Positions 1 to 6,674 of a DNA stretch of 6,746 nt are shown here, one piece after another (positions within the stretch are counted from its first letter, which is position 1; the number at the start of each line of letters is the position of its first letter). Position numbers and translations under genes: made by a program. The notes under the pieces were generated by a model. It saw only the letters and a program-made list of their open reading frames with translations. It was not told where the DNA came from and did not search any database. The DNA lies in contig JACMLK010000047.1 in assembly GCA_014379665.1 (NCBI GenBank), forward strand, positions 1 to 6,746. The letters run 5' to 3'. The stretch is from Saprospiraceae bacterium. GTDB lineage: Bacteria; Bacteroidota; Bacteroidia; Chitinophagales; Saprospiraceae.

Positions 1-725
1 CAGAATATGGCAAAATAATGTGTGACCGGATTATTGAAGGATTATTGTCTTACAATGTGCTTTTGGTAAGTGGTTTAGCCTTTGGAGTGGATGCTGCAGC
101 ACACAGAAAATGTGTTGAGTCAGGTATTCCAACGGTAGGTATTCTTGGTCATGGTCTTGATATCATATATCCTACAGAGCATAAAGCCCTATCAAAAAAA
201 ATGATAGAAAATGGAGGATTGCTGACTGAATTCCCGTCAGAAACTAAACCTGACCGTGAAAATTTCCCAATGAGAAACCGCATCATAGCATCGATCAGTG
301 ACGTGGTAGTGGTTATCGAATCCAAACGAAAAGGAGGTTCTATAATTACTGCTGAATTTGCCAATGAATACAATAAAGATGTCTTTGCAGTCCCGGGATC
401 GGTCACAGATGAGCTTTCAGAGGGGTGTAATAAACTTATTAAACAAAATAAAGCGCATCTTATAGAAAGTGCTGCAGATATATCTTACATCATGAGATGG
501 GAAGAAATTGATGCGGGTAAAGTCATCCAAAAACAATTATTTGTCGAACTTGATGAAATTGAAACTATCATGATAGGTTATATCCGTGACAACAAAGAAA
601 TATCCATAGATGCGCTGACATATAAAATGGGTATGACACCATCGGACGTATCTTCATTGTTATTGACATTGGAATTTAAAGGATTGGTAAAAACACTCCC
701 GGGGAAGAAGTATATGTTATTATAA
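1..725 (+). CDS. dprA: DNA-processing protein DprA (Smf), partial, N-terminus outside window
   Basis: DprA binds incoming single-stranded DNA in the cytoplasm and loads RecA during natural transformation. The frame is open from base 3 (codons EYGKI before the first ATG at 18), and the YG belongs to the conserved start of the DprA Rossmann fold, so the ATG at 18 is internal and the gene is cut by the left edge. Counting from that ATG, the family motifs appear in order: SGLAFGVDAAAH (18-29), GILGHGLDIIYP (41-52), FPMRNRIIASIS (83-94), GGSIITAEFA (106-115) and VFAVPGS (122-128). LIKQNKA (140-146) replaces the usual LI-GA, a form I associate with Bacteroidota. Residues about 183-235 look like the C-terminal winged-helix (DML1-like) domain. 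About 240 codons are present; whole DprA proteins are about 360-370 residues, so roughly the first third (SAM-like domain and start of the fold) is missing. The 3' end converges on fur with 3 bases between stops. The family call is very secure. Confidence 0.95.
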   Translation, partial: EYGKIMCDRIIEGLLSYNVLLVSGLAFGVDAAAHRKCVESGIPTVGILGHGLDIIYPTEHKALSKKMIENGGLLTEFPSETKPDRENFPMRNRIIASISDVVVVIESKRKGGSIITAEFANEYNKDVFAVPGSVTDELSEGCNKLIKQNKAHLIESAADISYIMRWEEIDAGKVIQKQLFVELDEIETIMIGYIRDNKEISIDALTYKMGMTPSDVSSLLLTLEFKGLVKTLPGKKYMLL

Positions 726-728
726 AAA

Positions 729-1205
729 CTATCTCTTTCGTCGTTCGCACATTATTTTTTTGCACTTGCCGTAAAGATTGAGAGAGTGGTGCATGATCTC
801 AAACTCAAGTATGTCACCCATCATAGATTTTATTTGTTGTATCCGGGGATCGCAAAATTCAAGTACTTCACCGCATTCCACACATATCAGGTGGTCGTGT
901 TGTTTAAATCCATAAGACTTTTCATATTGTGCCAGATTTTTACCAAATTGATGTTTGGTAATAAGATCACAACTCACCAGTAATTCGAGCGTGTTATATA
1001 CTGTAGCTCTGCTCACACGATAGTTTTGATTTTTCATGTGGATATATAAAGCCTCAGCATCGAAATGATCTGTGCGCCGATAGATTTCTTCAAGGATGGC
1101 ATATCGCTCAGGTGTTTTCCTAAAACTATGTTTTTCTAAATGAGCCGAAAAAATAATTTTAACTTCAGAAACGATTTGCTCCAATTTAGCAGGTGCATTT
1201 GTCAT
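729..1205 (-). CDS. fur: Fur-family metal-responsive transcriptional repressor
   Basis: This is a cytoplasmic dimeric repressor that binds DNA when loaded with a divalent metal and classically controls iron uptake. The product is 158 residues, close to the usual 140-160. The N-terminal winged helix runs to about residue 95, with [13 protein letters not shown] (29-41) and recognition helix [12 protein letters not shown] (65-76). The C-terminal dimerisation domain has [15 protein letters not shown] (103-117). Candidate structural zinc ligands are C108/C111 and C148/C153; the second pair is CX4C, the spacing of E. coli Fur rather than the CX2C of PerR. Regulatory-site candidates are H47, H103, H105 and H139/H140. 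All key ligands are present. The start ATG is 10 bases after the rel stop, without a clear Shine-Dalgarno site, so the gene is probably translated from the rel mRNA. Fur, Zur and PerR cannot be separated with certainty by motif alone; Fur is most likely. Confidence 0.9.
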   Translation of the reverse strand: MTNAPAKLEQIVSEVKIIFSAHLEKHSFRKTPERYAILEEIYRRTDHFDAEALYIHMKNQNYRVSRATVYNTLELLVSCDLITKHQFGKNLAQYEKSYGFKQHDHLICVECGEVLEFCDPRIQQIKSMMGDILEFEIMHHSLNLYGKCKKIMCERRKR

Positions 1206-1215
1206 ACCGGATGTA

Positions 1216-3459
1216 TCATTTGAATGTTCTGTCTGTTCTTACTACGGAAGAAATGCCTTCCATCTTCTCAAGAGACTGTACAACCATATTTAACTGGTCT
1301 TTGTTCAATACGATGATACCTATCCTTCCTTCGAAATATCCCTCTTTCCCTTCGATACTGAATGACTTGATATTAATACCCAATTTATTTGACAGTTCAT
1401 TGGATAGAGACTGAATGACTCCCGGTCCAGAGTCAATGCCTGTGACGAGCAGTTCGACTACAAAACTCGAATTTACACTATCTTCCCAGTCTGCCTTCAA
1501 TACCCTATACCCGTAATTTGCCAGTAATTGCACGGCATTTGAACAGTTAGTCCGATGTATTTTCAAACCTGCAGTGGCGGTAAGATATGCAAAAATATCA
1601 TCTCCCTGGACAGGATTACAACAAGATGCGAGCGAGTACTTGTATATGTCCGCCGGTTCGCCATTTACAAGGATATTTGATCTGTTTGCTTTTGCTGGAC
1701 GCTGTATTTTTCTAAGTTCTTCTGCTATTGGAGCTTCCTTGTTTAGCTGATCTTCTTCTTCTTTTTTGAAAACAATTTTCCCGTTCTCAATGGTGTAATT
1801 TTTTATATCTGACATTTTGACTTCATCCATTGAAAGACCATAAAAAAGGTCTATCCTGGATTTAAATCCCAATTGTTTTGTGACAATATCCACATTATCT
1901 TCAAAATCAAGCTTCAGGTTTTTAAATTTCCTTTCCAACGCCTCTTTCCCATATTCACCTACCTTCCTTCTCTCCTCTTTCATGGCAGATCTTATCTTGG
2001 ATTTTGCCTTGCCCGTTACCACCATTTTTAGCCAATCCTCAGTGGGTTTTTGATTTTTATTAGTCACCACCTGCACCTGATCTCCATTATTCAACTTATA
2101 CCCCATAGGTACCAGTTTATTATTTACTTTAATAGCCGTGGCATGATACCCTACATCCGTATGGATTTCAAATGCAAAGTCAAGTGCAGTGGCACCTTTT
2201 GGTATAATGCGCATATCTCCTTTTGGAGTAAAAACATACACTTCTTCACTGAAGAGGTTGGTTTTGAAATCATTTATAAAGTCAAGCGCATTCGTGTGTT
2301 TGGTATCAAGAATTTCACGAATATTATCAAGCCAGTTGTCATAAACATTTTCCTGCTTCTTAATGCCTTTATATTTCCAATGTGCGGCAAAACCCTTTTC
2401 GGCGATTTCATCCATCCTTTCTGTGCGTATCTGGACTTCTACATATTTACCTTTGGGGCCGATAACAGTAGTATGCAATGATTCATATCCATTGCCTTTA
2501 GGTGTTGTGATCCAGTCTTTAAGCCTTTCCGGAATAGGTTTATATACGTCAGTAATGATGGAATATATCTGCCAGCAAAAACTTTTTTCTTTCTCTACCG
2601 GAACATCTATGATTATCCTTACAGCGAAAATATCATATATTTCTTCAAAATTGACTTTGCTTTGTTTGATTTTAGTATAAATGGAAGAGATAGCTTTGCA
2701 TCGGCCCAGCACCCTGAATGGCGCTCCTAATTGGGTCAGTTCTGCTTTAAGCGGACTGATAAACTGCTCAATATATTCATTTCTGGCCTGATCTGACTCA
2801 CTTAGTTTGTTGGAAAGTTCCTGAAATACTTCAGGTTCTGTGATTTTCAGACATATATCCTGAAATTCTGTTTTAATATTGTATAATCCTAATCTATGGG
2901 CAAGTGGTGTATATATAAAATCTGTTTCAGCGGCAATTTTGAGTTGTTTATGTTTGGGTTGAGCACTGATAGTACGAAGATTGTGCAGTCTGTCCGCCAT
3001 TTTTATCAGGACCACCCTTACATCCACGACTAAAGTACTTAACACTTTTTTGAAATTCTCAGCTTGAGGACTATCATTGGTGTCAATATTGTACGTGCCG
3101 TCCAACTTAGTCAATCCATCAACAATGATTGAAACTTTCGGACCAAACAATTCAAGGATCTCATTTAAACTTACCGGGGTATCTTCCACCACATCATGCA
3201 ATAGGGCGCAAATAACGGCAGTAGGTCCCAGACCTATCTCCTGAAAACATATTCTGGCTACTTCTATAGGATGGAAAATGTAGGGCTCACCTGATTTGCG
3301 TCGTTGAAACTTATGCGCTTCGATGGCCATTTCATAAGCTTTTTCTATATTAGCCTTATCCTCATCCTGCAATCGAAATTCCATCAGTTTGAGTAATTCG
3401 TCAAACTTAGCCCTTACATCTTTTAGCTCTTCCTGATTTATTGCGACACCTACCGGCAT
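1216..3459 (-). CDS. rel: Bifunctional (p)ppGpp synthetase/hydrolase, RelA/SpoT family
   Basis: Long Rel/SpoT enzymes make (p)ppGpp from ATP and GDP or GTP, and hydrolyse it back, to control the stringent response. The product is 747 residues, full length. The HD hydrolase domain (about 30-180) has GEPYIFHP (57-64), LLHDVVEDT (86-94) and ADRLHNLRT (155-163), so its metal-binding H63, H88, D89 and D156 are present. The synthetase domain (about 235-365) has [13 protein letters not shown] (252-264), YDIFAVRII (275-283), [10 protein letters not shown] (321-330) and EVQIRT (341-346) to AAHWKYK (358-364). The loop after YTKI is basic (KIKQSK), which fits the bifunctional rather than the acidic RelA-only class. 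TGS spans about 406-467, the Cys-containing zinc-finger region ([11 protein letters not shown]613/C614, with H635 and C639) about 606-645, and ACT about 664-745. Both activities should be intact. It is first gene of an operon with fur; the ATG lies about 30 bases below a predicted transcription start. Confidence 0.97.
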   Translation of the reverse strand: MPVGVAINQEELKDVRAKFDELLKLMEFRLQDEDKANIEKAYEMAIEAHKFQRRKSGEPYIFHPIEVARICFQEIGLGPTAVICALLHDVVEDTPVSLNEILELFGPKVSIIVDGLTKLDGTYNIDTNDSPQAENFKKVLSTLVVDVRVVLIKMADRLHNLRTISAQPKHKQLKIAAETDFIYTPLAHRLGLYNIKTEFQDICLKITEPEVFQELSNKLSESDQARNEYIEQFISPLKAELTQLGAPFRVLGRCKAISSIYTKIKQSKVNFEEIYDIFAVRIIIDVPVEKEKSFCWQIYSIITDVYKPIPERLKDWITTPKGNGYESLHTTVIGPKGKYVEVQIRTERMDEIAEKGFAAHWKYKGIKKQENVYDNWLDNIREILDTKHTNALDFINDFKTNLFSEEVYVFTPKGDMRIIPKGATALDFAFEIHTDVGYHATAIKVNNKLVPMGYKLNNGDQVQVVTNKNQKPTEDWLKMVVTGKAKSKIRSAMKEERRKVGEYGKEALERKFKNLKLDFEDNVDIVTKQLGFKSRIDLFYGLSMDEVKMSDIKNYTIENGKIVFKKEEEDQLNKEAPIAEELRKIQRPAKANRSNILVNGEPADIYKYSLASCCNPVQGDDIFAYLTATAGLKIHRTNCSNAVQLLANYGYRVLKADWEDSVNSSFVVELLVTGIDSGPGVIQSLSNELSNKLGINIKSFSIEGKEGYFEGRIGIIVLNKDQLNMVVQSLEKMEGISSVVRTDRTFK

Positions 3460-3494
3460 ATAAAATAATAAATATTGATTAAACGCAAAGAATA

Positions 3495-3524
3495 CAAAAT
3501 TAGATAAATAATATCATAATTCAA
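3495..3524 (-). promoter_or_regulatory. Predicted Bacteroidota-type promoter of rel-fur
   Basis: On the minus strand, TTG (3524-3522) is followed by exactly 19 bases and then TAATTTTG (3502-3495). This matches the Bacteroidota primary-sigma consensus TTG-N19-TAnnTTTG at every defined position. Transcription would start near 3488-3490 and give a leader of about 30 bases before the rel ATG at 3459. The orientation and distance fit, and no other match as good was found in this intergenic region. The start site itself is inferred. Confidence 0.75.
3503..3521. promoter_or_regulatory. Possible Fur-box-like operator in the rel promoter spacer
   Basis: The 19 bases GATAAATAATATCATAATT agree with the classical 19-base Fur box GATAATGATAATCATTATC at 13 positions when aligned without gaps. 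They fill the spacer between the two promoter elements, where a bound repressor would block RNA polymerase, and the fur gene is in the controlled operon. The stretch is very AT-rich, so a chance match is quite possible, and Fur boxes in Bacteroidota may differ from the E. coli consensus. This is a tentative call. Confidence 0.25.
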
Positions 3525-3548
3525 GTCTCCATTTGAAAAGTTTTGAAA

Positions 3549-3823
3549 TTTAACCGCTTTCAGGTGATGTCCTAACCACTTTTGTTGCCATTACAGGATA
3601 TTTTTTGGTCAACCATGGTTCTCTATCCGGTAAGACCTTCAGTGGGTTCAGTGGGACTCAGTGGGACCTCGGTGGGACTCGGTGGGATCACAGTGGGAAT
3701 ATGGTGGGAACATGGTGGGAGTGTGGTGCTATCATCATGGGAGGATCATGGGAGGATCATGGGAGGGTGATGGGAGGAACTACGACGCATCTATGGCTCT
3801 ACCCGGGCAAATCTGCGGTTAAA
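3549..3823. repeat. 9-base inverted repeat flanking the GGG array
   Basis: TTTAACCGC at 3549-3557 is matched by its exact reverse complement GCGGTTAAA at 3815-3823. The pair brackets the G-rich array. Similarity does not clearly extend beyond 9 bases, so this could be chance, or the edges of an old inserted repeat unit. Confidence 0.35.
3643..3776. repeat. Degenerate 11-base-period tandem repeat, GGG-tract array
   Basis: Thirteen GGG tracts on the plus strand begin at 3644, 3653, 3663, 3674, 3684, 3695, 3706, 3717, 3739, 3750, 3761, 3765 and 3772. Most intervals are 10-11 bases, and the single 22-base gap is two periods with one unit that has lost its GGG. The unit reads roughly TGGGAnnnnGG in the first half and TGGGAGGATCA in the second. 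The period is not a multiple of three, so it is not driven by a protein repeat. Loops between G tracts are mostly 6-8 bases, so the plus strand could form G-quadruplexes. The function is unknown. Confidence 0.85.
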
Positions 3824-3853
3824 TGGTGGAAAATGGGTCAAGGAAAGGTGAAA

Positions 3854-3902
3854 TTGGCTATTGGCTATTGGCCATTGGCCATTGGCTGTTGGATGTTGGC
3901 TA
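3854..3902. repeat. Seven-copy heptanucleotide tandem repeat (TTGGCYA)
   Basis: Seven consecutive 7-base units fill 49 bases without a gap: TTGGCTA, TTGGCTA, TTGGCCA, TTGGCCA, TTGGCTG, TTGGATG, TTGGCTA. Every unit begins TTGG and the differences are confined to the last three positions. The array lies 51 bases past the stop codon of the outer-membrane protein gene, so it would fall in that mRNA's 3' end if transcription continues. Such arrays arise by replication slippage, and copy number is likely to vary between strains. No coding role is supported. Confidence 0.9.
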
Positions 3903-3953
3903 GTAGTGTTAAAGGATTATAAAGGTAAGAAAACAACAGCCTAGAGTACTTTT

Positions 3954-6389
3954 TTATCCTCCTACTCTCTTACTCTCATCTTCTATTCCGGTGTTTCTTT
4001 TTCTGGACTTCACATTGCTGTTGCCAAGGTCGTAACTGATGCTGATCGTAGCACGGCGGCTATCCCAGTTCCCATGGCCATAACCGGTCTGACCATTAAA
4101 TATTGATACGCCGCTCCACCCGGTCTGATAGGTGATGTCATTGGCACTAAACCGTACATTCATTTTGTCGTTCATGAATTTCCGCTGAAGGCCAAGATTA
4201 AGACTGTAACTCTGGTCATAGAGAAAAACTCCACCCCAAACCCCGGGTCCGCTATACCAACCTGACAGTTCTGCTTTCCATTTCCTGCCAAGACTGAATG
4301 TATGTTGCTGAAAGACATTGTATGAGCCCGCCTGTATATCTACAATACCGTTATCCCCATAATCTGCCTGATTGTTTATGTAGGATGCACTGAAATTCAT
4401 GTAGGCATTCCACCACTTCGTGATGTCCAACGGAAGCGAAACGTTAAAACTATACAGTTTTTGTGTTGCCAGATTGTCCCAACTGATAAATCCCGCCCGT
4501 GGGTCGATTTCATCGGGACCGATGAGACGTGTGATCTGATTGGTAGTGTTGCTATAAGCAAGTTTGAAAGTATATCTGTAATTCAATGTGTACCCAAATT
4601 CTATGTTATTAACTATTTCCGGTTGCAGAAATTTATTTCCTTTGCTATAGGATAACTCACTAAGCTGTTCTCTGAACGGATTAAGCACATTGTAATCCGG
4701 ACGGTTAATTCTGCGGCCATAGTTGAGCGAATAAACACTTTGTGGTGAATATTGATAGGTGATCCCTGCAGATGGAAAATAACTTGTATAGTTGAAATCT
4801 ACCGGTGATTCTTCAAGTTCAGGAAGAAATGCAATCAGGTCACCGGTGGCGTCTGTATTTTCTATTCTCAACCCTGCGGAAGCATTCCATTTGGCATTCA
4901 GGTTTTTGGCATAATTGATGTATCCGGCATACACATTTTCATTGTATTTAAACTGATTGGACCTTCGGTCATTTCTTTGCGGGTCATTATTAATGACATT
5001 GTAAAATAAAAATATATTGTCGGTGGCCACATTACTGTATTTGGTACCAATGCCCAGACTACCGCCGAAAATTTCTGACTCAAAGTCAGCTTTTGCTGTG
5101 GCTATATCAATTTCTACAGGTGTATTATAGGTGTTAATATTCTGGCTGATAATATCAGACTCTGAAGCATTATAATAAATGTTTGGTTGATTATGGTTGG
5201 CTTCATTTCTGAAAGTACCGTAATCAGCGTCAAAATTAAATCTGTTTTTACCGGATTCATAGGCATAGTTGACATTAAAAGTGGCCTGATTTCTTTTTCC
5301 GTTTGAATTGTTTGGCGCCGTAAGTATGCTGTCTATCTGGTCAGGAGTAGATTCAGCTGAAATATATGTTTTGTTTGTGCTGATATTATCTGATGAGTTG
5401 GTTTGTGCTCCTATTAAAAAGCCCAGGGTACTTTTTTTACTTACAAAAAAATCAGTACCCCATCTGCCGTTCCACCCATTATATCCATTACTCATGATGT
5501 TGGATTCATCCAGTCGCAAATCATTCTGATAGGTATCAAAAAGCATTTTATTCCACCGGGTACCGGCATTGTAGCCAACGCCACCAAAGGTATTCAAGCT
5601 TTTGTTTCTGAAGTTACCATTAGCATTAGCATTTCCCTGACCATAACGTCCGTGACTGTAAGTTGAACTCACTGAACCATTGGCTCCCAGATTTTTATCT
5701 TTTTTAAGTCTGATGTCTATTATACCTGCATTACCCTGTGCTTCGTATTTAGAGCCCGGATTGGTAATAATATCAATTTTATCAATCTGTTCGGACGACA
5801 GATTTTGAAGATAATTAGAAAGATCATCACCGGATAGCGGCACTCTTTTACCATCTACATAAATAAGGACTCCCGATCTGCCCAGTACGGAAATATTATT
5901 GTTATTGTCTACCAGGACTCCTGGTGCTTTACGCAAAAGATTTAAGCCGTTTTCTCCGGCAGAATTAATTGTCCCCTGTACATTGAATACCGTCCGGTCT
6001 GCTTTCACTTCTACCATTGCTCTGGATGCGGTCACAAGCACTTCGTCCAGTTGTCTTGCATTTTCTGTCATCATGATAGGAGGAACTTCGAATGACTGAC
6101 TATTTACATTAAATACTTCAGTACTAAAGTCGTTCAAACCAATATAACTTGCTACGACAAAGTATTGGCCATTTTGTATTCTTTCGAAGACATATGTTCC
6201 ATTTTCGGAAGTAATATCGGCTTTAACCATACTACTGTCCATGGCAGATTTGAGAATGATGGTGCCAAATGGAATACCAACACCTTTTTGATCAGCAATG
6301 GAGCCTGAGATAGTAAATCCCTGGCCGAAAATAAATGATACTGATGACGCAAACAGGAATAGAGCGATGGAGTAAAATATTCTGAACAT
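3954..6389 (-). CDS. Outer-membrane beta-barrel protein, TonB-dependent-receptor-like, with CarboxypepD_reg-like domain
   Basis: The 811-residue product is exported to the outer membrane. Residues 1-22 are a signal peptide (hydrophobic 5-21, probable cleavage near FGQ/GFT). Residues about 25-105 form a carboxypeptidase-regulatory-like beta-sandwich (ISGSIADQKGVGIPFGTIIL, then NGTYVFERIQNGQYFVVASYIG). LDEVLVTA (114-121) leads into a plug-like domain (about 115-228) with the family motifs LLRKAPGVLVDNN (151-163), VLIYVDGKRVPLSG (174-187) and IDKIDIITNPGSKYEAQGNAGIIDI (202-226, NPGSKYEA most typical). The rest is an aromatic- and Asn-rich beta-barrel of the OMP_b-brl_3 kind, including RRINRPDYNVLNPF, and the end KSRKRNTGIEDESKRVGG is characteristic of that family. 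The gene is complete. There is no SusD-like gene beside it, so a SusC glycan role is not supported; the substrate is unknown. The start is preceded by A/T-rich sequence without a Shine-Dalgarno site. Confidence 0.92.
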   Translation of the reverse strand: MFRIFYSIALFLFASSVSFIFGQGFTISGSIADQKGVGIPFGTIILKSAMDSSMVKADITSENGTYVFERIQNGQYFVVASYIGLNDFSTEVFNVNSQSFEVPPIMMTENARQLDEVLVTASRAMVEVKADRTVFNVQGTINSAGENGLNLLRKAPGVLVDNNNNISVLGRSGVLIYVDGKRVPLSGDDLSNYLQNLSSEQIDKIDIITNPGSKYEAQGNAGIIDIRLKKDKNLGANGSVSSTYSHGRYGQGNANANGNFRNKSLNTFGGVGYNAGTRWNKMLFDTYQNDLRLDESNIMSNGYNGWNGRWGTDFFVSKKSTLGFLIGAQTNSSDNISTNKTYISAESTPDQIDSILTAPNNSNGKRNQATFNVNYAYESGKNRFNFDADYGTFRNEANHNQPNIYYNASESDIISQNINTYNTPVEIDIATAKADFESEIFGGSLGIGTKYSNVATDNIFLFYNVINNDPQRNDRRSNQFKYNENVYAGYINYAKNLNAKWNASAGLRIENTDATGDLIAFLPELEESPVDFNYTSYFPSAGITYQYSPQSVYSLNYGRRINRPDYNVLNPFREQLSELSYSKGNKFLQPEIVNNIEFGYTLNYRYTFKLAYSNTTNQITRLIGPDEIDPRAGFISWDNLATQKLYSFNVSLPLDITKWWNAYMNFSASYINNQADYGDNGIVDIQAGSYNVFQQHTFSLGRKWKAELSGWYSGPGVWGGVFLYDQSYSLNLGLQRKFMNDKMNVRFSANDITYQTGWSGVSIFNGQTGYGHGNWDSRRATISISYDLGNSNVKSRKRNTGIEDESKRVGG

Positions 6390-6502
6390 AATTGTTTTGT
6401 TGAATGCTAATTGTTCATTTTAAGACATAAAGATGAGAGAATTGTTTTATGGGGAATAAAAATTCAGACAAACGCATGATTATATCGACTAAAGTCATTT
6501 TA
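6390..6502. other. Upstream region of the outer-membrane protein gene
   Basis: This 113-base AT-rich stretch lies between the start codon and the MITE. Apart from a weak promoter candidate at 6469-6498, I see no operator, riboswitch or terminator in it. Its outer end supplies the left TTA of the target duplication. Confidence 0.6.
6469..6498 (-). promoter_or_regulatory. Weak candidate promoter of the outer-membrane protein gene
   Basis: On the minus strand, ATG (6498-6496), a 19-base spacer and TGCGTTTG (6476-6469) resemble TTG-N19-TAnnTTTG with one mismatch in each element. Transcription would start about 75 bases before the start codon, outside the neighbouring mobile element. I found no full-consensus match between 6390 and the window end, so this is only the best of weak candidates. 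Confidence 0.25.
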
Positions 6503-6601
6503 GAGTATGTTTAAAATTCCATCATTTGTCTGCAAGCGGCAATTTTATTTTATCCTGCGTTATATTTTTTCGCCGTAGCTGCTGGTTTTAAATACAGGAT
6601 G

Positions 6602-6621
6602 CCAAGCAAAGTTTTGCTTGG
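6602..6621. repeat. Stem-loop 1 inside the MITE
   Basis: CCAAGCAAA (6602-6610) pairs perfectly with TTTGCTTGG (6613-6621) around a 2-base centre; the physical loop would be about 4 bases after the inner A-T pair opens. No T-run follows on either strand, so it does not look like an intrinsic terminator. Confidence 0.85.
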
Positions 6622-6631
6622 TTCATTCTCT

Positions 6632-6655
6632 TTCGAGTGATCTCTATCACTCGAA
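6632..6655. repeat. Stem-loop 2 inside the MITE
   Basis: TTCGAGTGAT (6632-6641) pairs perfectly with ATCACTCGAA (6646-6655) over 10 base pairs with the loop CTCT. This is the longest perfect hairpin in the window. It directly abuts stem-loop 3. Confidence 0.9.
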
Positions 6656-6674
6656 TGCTGACTTTAGGTCAGCA
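6656..6674. repeat. Stem-loop 3 inside the MITE
   Basis: TGCTGAC (6656-6662) pairs perfectly with GTCAGCA (6668-6674) around the loop TTTAG. It begins at the base after stem-loop 2 ends, so the two could stack coaxially. No T-run follows. Confidence 0.85.

Larger units (their letters stand above)
3460..3953. other. Intergenic region with promoter and two tandem arrays, no credible gene
   Basis: This 494-base gap lies between the start of rel and the stop of the outer-membrane protein gene, both on the minus strand. It holds the rel promoter, then about 120 bases without an obvious feature except the perfect palindrome AACCATGGTT (3611-3620), then the 11-base-period GGG array, a short spacer, and the heptamer array. 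Base composition shifts from AT-rich near rel to strongly G-rich in the array. Open frames on the plus strand here (for example 3605-3922) encode only Trp/Gly-rich repeat translation and are not credible. I saw no stem-loop plus T-run terminator for the upstream minus-strand gene. Confidence 0.8.

Noticed and set aside
149..406. Minus-strand open frame of 85 codons inside dprA
   Set aside because: It is a shadow of the well-conserved dprA frame, with no recognisable motif.
741..775. Possible frameshift in fur at the run of seven A/T bases near the C-terminal cysteines
   Set aside because: The frame as read gives CX4C, the same spacing as E. coli Fur, and a natural end shortly after, so no frameshift is needed.
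2050..2680. Plus-strand open frames antisense to rel
   Set aside because: They overlap conserved synthetase and TGS coding sequence and show no independent protein features.
3643..3902. CRISPR array
   Set aside because: The units are only 7-11 bases and contiguous, with no conserved 25-40 base repeats separated by unique spacers and no cas genes nearby.
3605..3922. Plus-strand open frame of 105 codons (and 3582-3770) rich in Trp, Gly and His
   Set aside because: It is a translation of the 11-base and 7-base non-coding arrays. The periods are not multiples of three, there is no domain, and the composition is implausible.
3924..3956. Terminator after the outer-membrane protein gene
   Set aside because: There is an AGTACT palindrome near the stop codon, but no stable stem followed by a T-run in the minus-strand direction.
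4898..5529. Short open frames overlapping the outer-membrane protein gene on both strands
   Set aside because: They lie within the barrel-coding region; the 811-codon frame carries the recognisable family motifs.
6602..6674. Stem-loops as rho-independent terminators
   Set aside because: No run of T follows any of the three stems on either strand, and they lie inside a repeat with mobile-element ends.
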